64,000 bases of DNA from Formicarius rufipectus (Eukaryota; Chordata; Aves; Passeriformes; Formicariidae), in the NCBI GenBank assembly GCA_013399695.1, contig VXAU01004405.1, positions 299,911 to 363,910 on the forward strand. Reading direction: 5' to 3'. Positions 49,501-61,049 of this stretch are shown here, piece by piece. Each line of letters begins with the position of its first letter. Position 1 is the first letter of the stretch. Both the position numbers and the translations under genes were made by a program. The notes under the pieces were generated by a model. It saw only the letters and a list, made by a program, of their open reading frames with translations. It searched no databases and had not been told where the DNA came from.

Positions 49501-52500
49501 GTAAAAGGGAAGTTTTCATTTCTTGTTCAGTATTAATTATAGAAAACACCTCTTCTGCTCCTTTCCTATATGAAGGTTCTCACTTGTACATCCGTTCTGG
49601 ATTGCCTGTTTTATGACCACATCAGTTGTATCCCAGGGGCAGCCATGAACTCCAGTATGTGTTTCCCTATATTACTGAGGTAACACTTCTTTGGTGTCTT
49701 CCACCTCAGCACCTCTATTAACAAAGAATCAAGCTGGGTGAAGAATGGGACACTGAGGACAAACCCAGGGCTGTGAGCTGCACTGCGGTGGTTCAGTGCT
49801 CACTGACTCTGGAGAAAGACTGCAGTCTAGATGTGTTTCCTAAGGAACCGAGTGAGCAGTTCCAGCACTGGATGAAGGTATGCTCTGCTTTCAGCAGTTT
49901 TGCTGTACAAGTGATACACTGCTATGTCAGCAACTTCCCAGCATTGTTTTGAAACAGCCAGTTGGTTAAGAACACATTCTGTTCCTGTTGTTTTGTATTA
50001 TCACCCACTTACTCAACAACAACAACAACAAAAAAGGCCAAAACTCCCGAAAACTTGTGTCAAAATTCATGAGGTAAGAACATAAATCTGCAGATAGCTG
50101 CTGTTTGCCTTTCTACTCTCTTGTTGTAGAGAAATTGCTTAGGAAATAATTTTTCTGTGATAATCTAAAGTCAGCTGATTTATACACATATCTATGTAAC
50201 ATCAAAATTCGTGTCAACCAACAATAGTGCCTTTTTAGAGGAGCATAACTACAGTGTGATCTGCCAACCATCCTTGCAGCTATTCAATCCCCTGACCTAA
50301 AATTAGGTGTTTGTCATCTCCATCAACACTATTTGCTTCTACGATTACAGGGGGAAAAAATTTCTTTCTCTGCATCCAGCTGTAAAGCTGTGCCAGAGTA
50401 GGTTTTGCTCTGTTTATTACTTCTGCTGGGACAGAAGAGTGCTCTTCCTCATATGGTGTTAGTTTCAGTGCAGGGTAGATAAAGCACATGTAGGAGTAAA
50501 ATGCTGGGAAAGAGACTATTTTAAAATTTGAAGTTTTTTTCAATGTTTTATTTCTGGCCTTTTTGTGGCTGTTGCATATCTTGGCTTGATTGAAGGTCAG
50601 TCTCATTTATGTAAGAAAAAAATCTTGTTCTTTTCCTGGATAAAGTTGAGAAACCTCAGGAATCTCATGCAAGTAATTTTGTGAAATATCTATCACAGCT
50701 TTTCAGCAGTTTGGAGGCTGTCTTAGACATACAATGCCCTGTCACCTAAACAAGGAGTGCTAAAATAGAAACATCCTTCTTTCAAAGATGTCTGTTGTCT
50801 GTGGGCCAATAACTTGGTATTTTGCTAAGAACTGGAAGGTAATTGCAAGCACTCACAAATCTCCATGTATACGATGGGGATCCATTTTCACTAAAATGGT
50901 ATTTGACTGTTTTAGCTTACTTGAACCAGAACTCCCAGATAATCCATGCTGCCTACACATTAAATCTCACTTTGTCTAAGTTGGTTGAGCTAAAGACCTG
51001 CCAGGAGAAGTGATTCAGGCACAGGCATAGCCAGGTTCCCATGAAAATCTATCCCTCTAGGTTCTGTGGGTGCAGATGGCTCCAGGGACTTGACTGTAAG
51101 CTCAGGGTCAGCTGCAGCATTATATGCATGAGCTGAATTTGCTTCAGTTTTGTGTGGTTTGAATAAATTTTTTAATGCAAAAAATCTAACCAAACACAGT
51201 AGGAGGATGTGTCTCCCCTCTATTCATGCTGAAATAAAGTGAATCCCCTATTTCAGTATTCCTTCTATTTCATAAGACCTAATGAACCACCATTCCTGCA
51301 GCTGTCTCTGGAGGCAGAGGCTGGTGCTGTTTTTATGGGAACTGAGTCTCTGCCCCTGTACACTGGAGGAGGGACTTACACAGATGTCCTTGAATGCTTT
51401 CTGCATCTCCAATTGTTGTAATTTTCAGGAAGTGAAATGGTTTTTGCAAGGACCAAGGTTAGCTGGAGCCAGACTGTACTTCTAATTCTGGAGTTTATCA
51501 ATACTGTGATATTGTAATACTTCTCTAAGTAGATCTGAATGTGAGAGGAGAGAGGGGAAAGGGAAATGTAAAGTTGGAGAGAGGGTGAGGAAATGCACAT
51601 AAAGCAGGAAAGAAATGAACTTGAAAGCAGAACATAGAAAATAAAAATAGAAGCAGAAAAGGAAATCCGAAAAAAAAAAAAAACAAGAAGTAAAAAAGAA
51701 TATTTTTAAAGTTTGGTTCTACTTGTCATAAGTACTTGGCTTGACCACAACTGAGTCTGCACGATGGCGATGCTGATAGTCTGCAGCAGGCATTGCTCAA
51801 TCCTGCACAAATTCACATGCTACTGCCAGTGACACAAAGAGAATGAATTTTGACTAGGGAGAGAGAATGAGAAAGAAAGCAAAAGACAGGCTTAGATCAA
51901 CAGGGTAATTTAAACTTGCTAAGTATCAGAGATTTTTGTAATACGTCATGAGATCCTATGGAAAAATGTGCACATTTTTCTGAGGTTTTCTTACTTTCTT
52001 CTGCAGAACTTTGACCTTATTTCTTTTACCCATATTACTGACATGTCCAGGGGAGTAGTGGCTACTGGGAATAGTAAAGTTGGACAGAGGGGGAGGAAAT
52101 TATTTACTGGAAATTTGAATTTCATGCAGACGTGTGTGGGAGAAGAAGCTTTAAGGCAGATGGTTAGATTGTGGCAGCTGGCTCTGAGACTCAAATTCCT
52201 GGACAGTGGGAGCCTCAGTCTGTGCCCCCAGGCTCACAGTGCAGCCCATGAGGAGTGGAGCAGGGAGCCATCTGAATTCTTGGTGGTTGCTACTCAGATA
52301 TAAGCAGCAGGGTGGGTACGTTTGAAATCCAGTTCCTCGTGCAGGAACATCAGTCCATCTGCTTGTGATCTTGCAGTGTGAGGGACCAACTGCTTTTTCA
52401 TCAGAAAGCCACACTATCCACAGTCAGGATAAGAGGTGATAGGGCTCCTTCTTTTCACATTATGTGAATTAAAGCATCTCCCAGAAAGTAAGAGATCCAG

Positions 52501-55500
52501 GTTTAAGTTCTTTCTCTGGCAGAAAGGATTTAAATAGCTTTCCTTTCAAATTGCAGCAATCAATAGCTGTCCAATTTGCTGTGGGAAAGAGGATCTCCTT
52601 TTTTCCTGCATGATAACCAGAGTGGCTGGGTTGTTCATATGGAAGGTTTCACTGGTTTTGTTTCAGGATCATTAAATAATCATTGGATAAAACACCTAAA
52701 TTCAGTCTAAATGTGGGCTTGGGCTTGACTCTTAATTGAGTGACAAAGCATTTGAATTGTGCTTATTTTACAGAGTACATGTTAAAAAATAAACAGGATA
52801 CAGGAATCTGGCTTGCAGTCAGAGAACATAAATCTTGTCCTGGAGGTCACCATCCTATTAGACGGAAGCAAACAAATCTAATGTTTCAAAACTTTTTGTG
52901 CTGACTGACCAAAGTATGTTAAAAGTAAGTTAGTTCAACATCACATTGACTTCTTCTCTGTGATGGTGGCTATCCTTGATTCAGTTACCCTAATTTCTTT
53001 CAGCAAGCATAAAGAGTTGATATATAAAACATTTTTATATAGTATATGGCTTTTGGACTACATTAACTCATTCTACATAGTCTATTTCTTTGTTACTAAT
53101 CAAATCTGTCTTCAGCTGTGCAGGTTTTACAACTGACTGGGAAAAAAAGAAGAGAAGCAAAGAAAACTTAAATGTGTGCTCCATTTCAGAGGATCTGAGC
53201 ACACTGCAACAACTGTAAACTTCAGTGGAAGCACAAGTAGCCACTTCTGGAAACAAGACTTCATGTAGGTATCTGAATATTCTCAGCTTTACCTGGGAGC
53301 ATGCCCTGTCCTATTGAAAGAGATAAACTTCTAAACCAGCTAGTTGTTTCTAAAGTTTTTCTCCAGCAGTCCACCAAGTTTGAAAATTTGGTTCCAGTTG
53401 TAATAAGATGAAGGAAATCAGTAAATTCTAATGCTTTCATCAAATAGCTGCACAGGTCTTTTATTTGCCCTTCAGCAAAATCAGCAGCTTTTTTTTTTTA
53501 TTTTTTTTAAACAGTTCCTTTTTTTAGCACTGAAAAACAGATTAAAAAAACAAACAAACAAAAAAACGAAACAGAAATAAAAGTTCTTTTCAGAGGCTTT
53601 TTACACCAGAGACTCCTATATTTTGGAATGGAAAAAGAGCCCCAAACAGTATTGGTACTATTAAGAATGTTTCAGCTGAGAACTCAGTAGTACATTGCAA
53701 AATTCCTGGTAAAGTTGAGGAGCTGAAGTTCAAAGCACACATTTGTGATGTGGGGAGCAATAAAAAGCTAAAAGATTTGAATGGATAGAAGGCTCAAGAT
53801 TCACTGGTCTTTATGGAATGTAATCCATTTTTAAGTCCTATTTTGACTTCATACAGATCAGCTTAAATCATAGTCTTCCTTTACAGTTTTACATCTGATA
53901 ATTTGATTATGAAAATGAACTCTCTCACGTAGCAGAGAATGCTAGCAATCTTGTTCTGATAAGAGATATTTATACAGCACCACCAAATCACTTAAACATA
54001 AAGGGGGCCATGTGCTTATCCTCATTTCTGATGATGAGTCCAGTGTGGCTGCCTAAGATTTGTCAGCACATGTTGATATTCCCTGTTTATTTGAGGCCAG
54101 TGCTTTGCAGTGCTGTTTCAGAGCAACAACTTTTAACTTGGATATTCTGTGAATTCAATTGCTGTGACCTGAGAACTTTCTTTATGTTCACATCATGGAA
54201 TAGTATTGATAGAGGACCTAACTATTAACCTATCCTTGATCAGGGAGAAAGGAAATATCTAAGGAATTTTGGGAAGGGGAACAAGGGAAGAGAGGACTCA
54301 CTTTTGTAAAAAGCAATATAATTGGCAAATTTGCATATAGCTGAAAGGTGAGTGAGCATAATACATTTGCTGTAAAATACTGCTTAGCAAGCCAGGACAG
54401 CAAAGTAGAATTCAAAATCATAACCATTCGTGGTTAAATTTGGAGAGATGATGGTAGAATAAATGTGTAGAAATGATGTTTAGACTCACTGCTTATTCTT
54501 CCCTCCTTTCTTTGCCATCTATGCCCACAGCCCAAATTCTGACACAAATGAAACCATGACTATGGGAATTTACATCATAGCAAAAGCAAGTGTTTGCTTT
54601 TATAATAACAATGAAGTTTAGACTGCTGTCTCTGAAACATAGTATATTGGAATTTATCTTAGTCTGCAGATATTTTGTGTAAAACCCCATTCTGCTAAAA
54701 TGTGAATGCTTTATTCATCTTTTTTTTTTTTTAATATGAAAGAAGTAAAACAAGCCTGTTTTCTTTTTTCTGATACTACAAACAATAATAGCTGAGAAAA
54801 CATAAAATGTACTAGTGCATTTCAGGGTTACAAGAATTGTACAATCTTCAGGTCATCTAGAGTTGTATGAACTGTAAGAGTGCGGTGCATGTAAAATTTT
54901 GTTTATAGAGAGGTTTCTATGTGGAAAAATCATTTCACAAAGTGTATTTTTATAAAGGAATAATTTATCTGGTAATGAAAGCCTTAAGAGGCTAGACAAA
55001 TATCTTTGGGAGAAAGAAAAATAATTCTAGATGTTTTCTGAGCTTATATTTGTTTAAAAACTAGTATGGTGTGGCAGAAAATTTGTCTAATATTTAATCC
55101 TAAAGTATTTCCAGGCAAAAAAAAAAAAGAATCAGATCAGTTATTATTTGAAAGTGTGGTTTTCAAATCTGAGTTCCTTATTAGACCATGAAACACCCAA
55201 GAGGCAGTTGGGTGGGACAAAAACTCAGTCACACAGCCTGTAGTGTGAGCTTCTCCATATGTGTACTCTATAAGAACTTCCAGCCTTTAAGTGCACTTAT
55301 CAGTAGGCTTCCTAAGCCTTGAATTTTGGTCTTCAATGCACTTGCAAATCTGGGATTAAAAGAAAAATTCTTGTTCTGCCTAAGTTTACATAGGACTGTG
55401 TTCTCACTTGTTTTACTTCAGTCTTTATAGACTTTTCTGCGGTCAAATATTAGGGAAGCAGTTTCCAGTTGACCTACCTTACTTAATTTTTAAATACTGA

Positions 55501-55785
55501 TATAACTTCCTATTCTCTCCAGTCACTAACAGATTTGATGTCTGTGTTTGCAGTTACTTGTTTTGAATTCAAGATTAGCTCTATTTCTTAAAAAAATCCT
55601 TCTTCATTGTTCCTTTTGAAAAGAATTTGGCATTTTTTCCCTATTGCACCATTATTCAGTGTAGTATTTTATGTAACCTATGACTGATTTCAACATCGTT
55701 GGTTATAGATCACCTGTGCTGAAATATTTTAGAGAATTCTTCTGTACTATGTTTGGATGATCATTAGTTGCCAGAAAGGGATTTT
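40522..55785. other. Intergenic stretch without recognisable genes
   Basis: I found no coding exon. The longest open frame (41273-41785, minus) lies opposite a purine-rich strand with few stop triplets and has no domain. Simple features: (AAC)n near 50017-50031, a purine-rich tract 51536-51700 with a 14-A run (51670-51683), and CAAA-type repeats near 53550. Confidence 0.6.
51536..51700 (+). repeat. Polypurine tract with A14 run
   Basis: About 165 bases are strongly biased to A and G on the plus strand, ending in fourteen A (51670-51683) and further A-rich DNA. No coding content. Confidence 0.7.
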
Positions 55786-56151
55786 GGAATCATAGGGTAA
55801 CTGAGATGGGAAGTAACCACAGGAGGGCTCCTGTCCAAACTCCTGCACTATGCAGGGTCAGCAACGAGCTCAAGCAATGGTTGGTCAGGGCTTTGGCCAG
55901 CCTGAGCATCTCTTGTTTCAGTTTCTAGCCCTCTGCAACACACCATGGGCCTGACTCCATCTCCTCCATGACCTCTGTGCAGGCATTGGCAGGTTCCCAG
56001 TGGGTGCCCGAATCCATCCCTGCCCCAGGCTGAACAAGACCCCTTCCTTCAGCCTTTCCTCAAAGAGCTCCAGCCACAGGCCAGCTGGACCATTGGTGTC
56101 AAACTTGTATGGAAGGGCCCAAACCAGGATGCAGTATTCTCAACATGGCCT
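55786..56151 (-). mobile_element. CR1 LINE 3' fragment
   Basis: Begins with ggaatcatagggtaactgag, the CR1 3' terminus in reverse, and continues through CR1-like blocks such as caggctgaacaagacccctt, cagcctttcctcaaagagctc and gggcccaaaccaggatgcagtattctc. No intact frame. It is diverged from the 30.9 kb copy and probably belongs to another subfamily. Confidence 0.8.
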
Positions 56152-57429
56152 AGAAAATAGTAACACAGTAAATGAAAAATAGAAAAGAGTAAATGTTCTA
56201 CTAATATTTCAGTGACCAGAATCAGGCATGTGGGTTCAGAAGAGGAACAGTCACCAGTTGATCTAAGGGCATGAGAGGAGAAAAGGTTCAAAAATACCCT
56301 TTTTGAGAGTAACAAAGTTCAGTCAGCACCAGAGTTCAGTATTTCCTGGAGAACTTTTTGTAAAGGGCAGCATATAATTATTTGTCTGGTGACTTTAGTC
56401 CCCACACATTTTGGTCCACTGTCTTTCTCTAATGACTGCATTCATCCAAGCACAATGCTCTCTCATGGAAGTACACTAGAGAGACACAGTTTGAGAGGAT
56501 TAATCCCATTTCCTTCGTACATAGAACTTGTGAGTCATTGCCACTGCTTGTTTGAGCAGTATTACATGTAAGCATCTCAGTTGTATCTAAACACCCACAC
56601 TGAAGTTTTTATGTAAGATTCAAATGTGCCCAATTAGCATAAGAAAACCCAGTGCATATTTGTAGAGCAGGTGCAAGCAATGTCTCATCTCTTCCTGAAC
56701 AAAAGGTTAATACATTCCCACCAGTGATTTAATCCAACCTTATCGTTAAAAATTATGATTGTAAATTGATACAAAGGAAAGTTAAAGAGCTTCAAGTAAT
56801 GCACTGTAATTACTAGTTAATATTCAAAAGGGCAGGACATCTGAAGAAAGAGAAAAACTACACCACTAACTACCAACAACTAATTTGCACGTATTGCATT
56901 AAATTTAAGAATTATGCTGTAAAATTTAAGCTTAAATACATAAAGCACGTGCAATGTAGGAGTGGGATGTAACAAGACCTGCAGCTCATGCTTTGATTTG
57001 TAGATTTAAAACTTAAGTGAATTGAAAGTAAATGTAAACCTGGAGGATTTTAGTTTTATGATGCAGAAACCCACCAAAAAGGGAAAGCAGGAACTTGGTA
57101 GAATATGAATGATAGTAGTAGTCCCAAATCCATTTTATGATTTTTATCACCTCCGTTAAAAATTGTGCAAGTATATATGCAAGGAAGAGTATTTAATTAT
57201 TGTACATAGAAAAAGTGGAGGAATTATAATAAACTTCCTGGTAAAAGGTCACCATGAGGTGACAGGATGTTAATTGGGCCTGGGTAATAAAATTTGTGCA
57301 TGTATGTGTATAGCAGGAAATAAAAATTATTTAGAGATTTTAGTCCTATTGAAGAGCAAAATCTATTGTGAATGACTCCCATGTAGAGATTTTTCTAACC
57401 CTGGAGGAGAAGGTGGTATGTAATGCCTG

Positions 57430-57660
57430 ATTAAATCAGCTCCAGGTTCCCCTAGCCCAGGAAGCCCTGCAGTGATGGCCTTAGGGAACAGCCCTCTTAG
57501 TGACCAAGGTGAGCAAGGACAGGCCAGCCCTCCAGCCTCTCCTCTGCCCGGGGGCAGCCCCAGGTCAGGCCCCAGGGAGGGAGGGCGGACACTGGAACGG
57601 GCCTGCAAGGAAGCTCCCAAGGACTGCCAGTTAGTAATGACCAGCTGCTCTTTCTAACAG
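57430..57660 (+). other. GC-rich patch with splice-like ends
   Basis: About 230 bases richer in GC than their surroundings. A donor-like AAG|GTGAGC at ~57508 and an acceptor-like CTTTCTAACAG ending at ~57660 flank the richest part, which could make a short GC-rich intron of a non-coding transcript. It may equally be an old repeat. No protein similarity was recognised. Confidence 0.25.
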
Positions 57661-59424
57661 GCTTATGGAGCACACGGAGGTGCAGCAATAGTTGTCAGGA
57701 TTGCTGAGCCGCTATTTATTGCATTTACTAAGAGGTGGTTTCCTTCTGGTAATGTGGGATTTGTTAATCTTTCTTGGCTGAGCATCTATATGCTTTTCTA
57801 TGTCTGTTGGGAACACAGAAATGCACTTCAGTTTTTCAATGGGATTTTTTTGTTCAACTGAATTCTCTTTTGTGATTTTTACTTTTTAACTTTCCTTAGA
57901 AACAAAATCTGCATATTTTAAAATTCTTTCCAAATGACACTTTTAGATAGACCTGGCTTCAGGAAGTGTTGGGTAAACCTGGAAATTCCAATGTGAGATA
58001 ATTCTCTAAGTTTCACTGGTTCTTCTTTTTTGCTGCAATTGTTCCCAGATAGCCTTGTACATTTGTGAATGTAGGAAAAATTGTGGCTCTGCAGACATCT
58101 CAGGTATGCACACTGGCAGTGTTTTTCAGAAGCAAAGAGAAGCTATAAAAAGGCACTCCAGCCAGGGGTTGAGACCAGACACAAAATCATGCTCAAGCTT
58201 ATCCTACTTTTCATGCATAATGCAGTATGTCTGTGTGCACAATCCTACAAGAGTCTACCTAAATTTGATTTAATTTAGCTGTGATTTTATTCATAAAGTT
58301 TTCTTAACATAGCAGGAGCTAATTATGCTGATTTATTTAGTCTTTTTAAACCATTTAGGCATTAATATCTAAGTATGTTTACAGTTCATAAAGAATCTCT
58401 TGAGAAAGAAAGTGGGTCATTCTTACTTGCCTTCTAAAGTGAACCAGAGATTACAGGGTAAGAAGGTCAAGTGTGCAAGGCACTCACTAGAGATTTTAAA
58501 ATCTAAAGGGAAGGCACCGTTCTGGATTGTAGTTTATAAAGGTGTACAGTGTTGGGTAACTTTAAATAACAGTACAGAGAAAGTCAAATTTATTATCTCT
58601 TGAGAAGCATAATTTCTACATATGTTGGAAGTGCATAATAAAATACATTTAATTGGCTGTGCTCTGTGATAGTTGGTTGACTGGACATTGGTAAAAAGAT
58701 AATAAATTAGAGAATCCAACAACTGAATTTCAAAGGTAACAAAAAGGAATACTTAGAACTATGTAGGTTATACACTATTCAATATGCTTTTCTGTACTGA
58801 ATTTCAGCAAGATTATATAAATTTTTGTAATAGATTTGGATTTTTATTGTCTTAGTTCTAGGGATTACTGAAGCTTTGTTATGTCAGAGCAACCTGAGCA
58901 TCTCCTACATATTAGAAACCTTCTGACTAATGTAGAACTGATTATACAATTTTCTTCTGCCAGGTTTTCTTTCAAACAGTGAAGAATTGGCATATTGCTA
59001 GGCTCACCTTCCCAATGCGTCCCGTAGCAAGAAGCAGCCACTCAGCTTAAGAAACAAACCCCACAAAAACTAGGCAAGCAAAAAGCCTAACCTGTTTGCC
59101 TGCTCACATCAACTATCAGCTCTGGGAGTGATTAAACCCTGTTAATAAGTTACCCAGAGAAACTGTAGAGTGTCCATCTTGGAAAATTTTAAAAACTTGA
59201 GTGGATGAGGTTCTAATCGACATGATATAACCCCTAAGCTAGTGGTGCCTTAACCAGGAAGTTTAGCCAAGTTACACGCAGTCATCCCCTCAGAACAAAT
59301 CTCTATTACGTTAAATCGGTCGAGTATTTAATTTATGAATTCTGGAAACAGGTAAAGATCCATTCAAATGTGCTTTAGAAAAGTTTGTTTTCTTAGACAC
59401 AAACTCCTTTGGGGCTTTCTTTCC

Positions 59425-59442
59425 TTTTTTTTTTTTTTTTTT
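59425..59442 (+). repeat. T18 homopolymer
   Basis: Eighteen uninterrupted T. On the minus strand it reads as a poly-A run but no retrocopied gene was recognised next to it. Confidence 0.9.
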
Positions 59443-60479
59443 AAAAACACGTTCAGAGCTCTTGTGAAAAGAAACACTGAAAATCGTTAGCAGCACAGAC
59501 TGGTAACTCGGAGAGGTGCTCTTCAAAAGCAGTCGAGTGTCTGTGTCACAAACGTACTTCAGCAAGTGTCTGTTGCCCCCTTCAGACTCTGCTCGGTACT
59601 AGAGAAAAATAATTGGAAATTAAGAGCATTCTTCTCCACTACTTTTTGGATGGAGATGGGGAAAACTCCTAAGAAGAAAGATACTACTGGATGTTAGTAA
59701 AGGTTTTTCTTTGTCTTAGAAATGCACAGTAATGCCATTATCTTAATCAGTATCACAAATGATACTTCAAGATACATCTTTAGCTGTTAGGTTCAGTACC
59801 CACAACTGAGGGGAAAAAGATCTTTGAGTGAAGGCTTCAGGCTGAGCCGTGGAAACTTGGAAATCAATTCAAGCTTTTAGAGTGCATTTATACAGTTTTG
59901 GTTAAGTGATTCCAACTCTGATTCATGTCTTCATATACAAAACAAATTATGCCTTATTTCTCCTTTTACCTTCTTTCTACTTCAGAAAAAAACTTCTGTA
60001 GCATGATCACGGCCAGATTGGTAGAAGGTCTTCCTTACTTAATCCACAGATGGGGGAAAATACAATTGGATTTTATTTGCCTAAACATACCTGTGTGTAC
60101 ATGCAGTGCTCCAGGTATGTGTCTACATAGATGTGTTCAGCAGCATCTTCATTTCAGCTGAAATGAAGTACTCCCTTTAAAAAGAAACCACCAGCTCAAT
60201 CAAAATGTAGACTTGGTTAGTATGATAACAAGAACAACTAGCTAGAAAATACAATCATGTCATTAAGAGCTGGTGTATGGAATGTACATTGTTTTAGCTT
60301 GCCTGAGGTTTTTTAAAACAGTTTAGAAGATTTAAAGGAAGATTACTTAATGCATTCTCTTTCCTGTAGGGAGAGAAATTATACTGCTGAAAAGTTATTT
60401 TGTATCCATCATCCCCTAGCACACAGCCTGCTGAGATAACAGCCCAAATAAATACCAGCCTTTTATAGGGGGATATTGC

Positions 60480-60950
60480 TTTATTATTCCCTCCCACACA
60501 ATTTAAGCCAAATGGCTAAGTGATACAGATTTGATGGTGCACTTCATTCCATGTGTCTCATAACATAAAGGTTTCCAGAGAAAAAAGTATTTTTCAAAAG
60601 GGAAAGAAATACTGACAGCAGGTTTTCAAAACTAAAAACTGTTATTTTCTGCTTTGGTGAAGTTGAATTTTTCAAGCTTCTAACTGAAGTTCTCACATAC
60701 ATACAATATTCTCTATTTGCTGTCCTGTGCTACTCATTTTGCTGCTAATGGTAAAAAAAAGTTTTAATTTTTCACATGACAGATTCTCATCACACCAAAG
60801 AAAAGCTTGACATCATCCTTGAAGTTAGTTACTCTGACAGAAGGTTTCTCTTGTTTACACACATTATACAGCCATTGAGATGGAGTTTGATACATCACTG
60901 AGGTATGTTGAGTGCTGCCTTTTTCAGCTTGCTGCCTTTTTTTTGTAATC
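60480..60950 (-). terminator. RTCA: RTCA 3' UTR and polyadenylation signal
   Basis: Downstream of the RTCA stop on the minus strand, an AATAAA (plus-strand tttatt at 60480-60485) lies ~470 bases away. A second one is at 60072-60077. Which is used cannot be told. Confidence 0.5.
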
Positions 60951-61049
60951 CTACAGGTTTGGATTTATCATCCCCATTCCTTGGCACTCAATGATGTATG
61001 TATCATTACCAGGATCATCATCTTCTGATTTTGTTACAGTAAATTTGGC
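60951..61049 (-). CDS. RTCA: RTCA terminal coding exon
   Basis: 99 nt, phase 0 start after CTCTTTTAG. Encodes AKFTVTKSEDDDPGNDTYIIECQ and the family C-terminus, then TAG. The acidic segment before TYIIECQ varies between species. Confidence 0.94.
   Translation of the reverse strand, partial: AKFTVTKSEDDDPGNDTYIIECQGMGMINPNL

Larger units (their letters stand above)
56152..60479. other. Intergenic stretch without recognisable genes
   Basis: No convincing exon. Contains a GC-rich patch (57430-57660), an 18-T run (59425-59442) and scattered CpGs near 59.3-59.6 kb. Confidence 0.55.

Noticed and set aside
59311..59565. Minus-strand frame with a poly-Lys run, suggestive of a retrocopied gene
   Set aside because: The lysines come from the T18 homopolymer. 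Neither side resembles a known protein.
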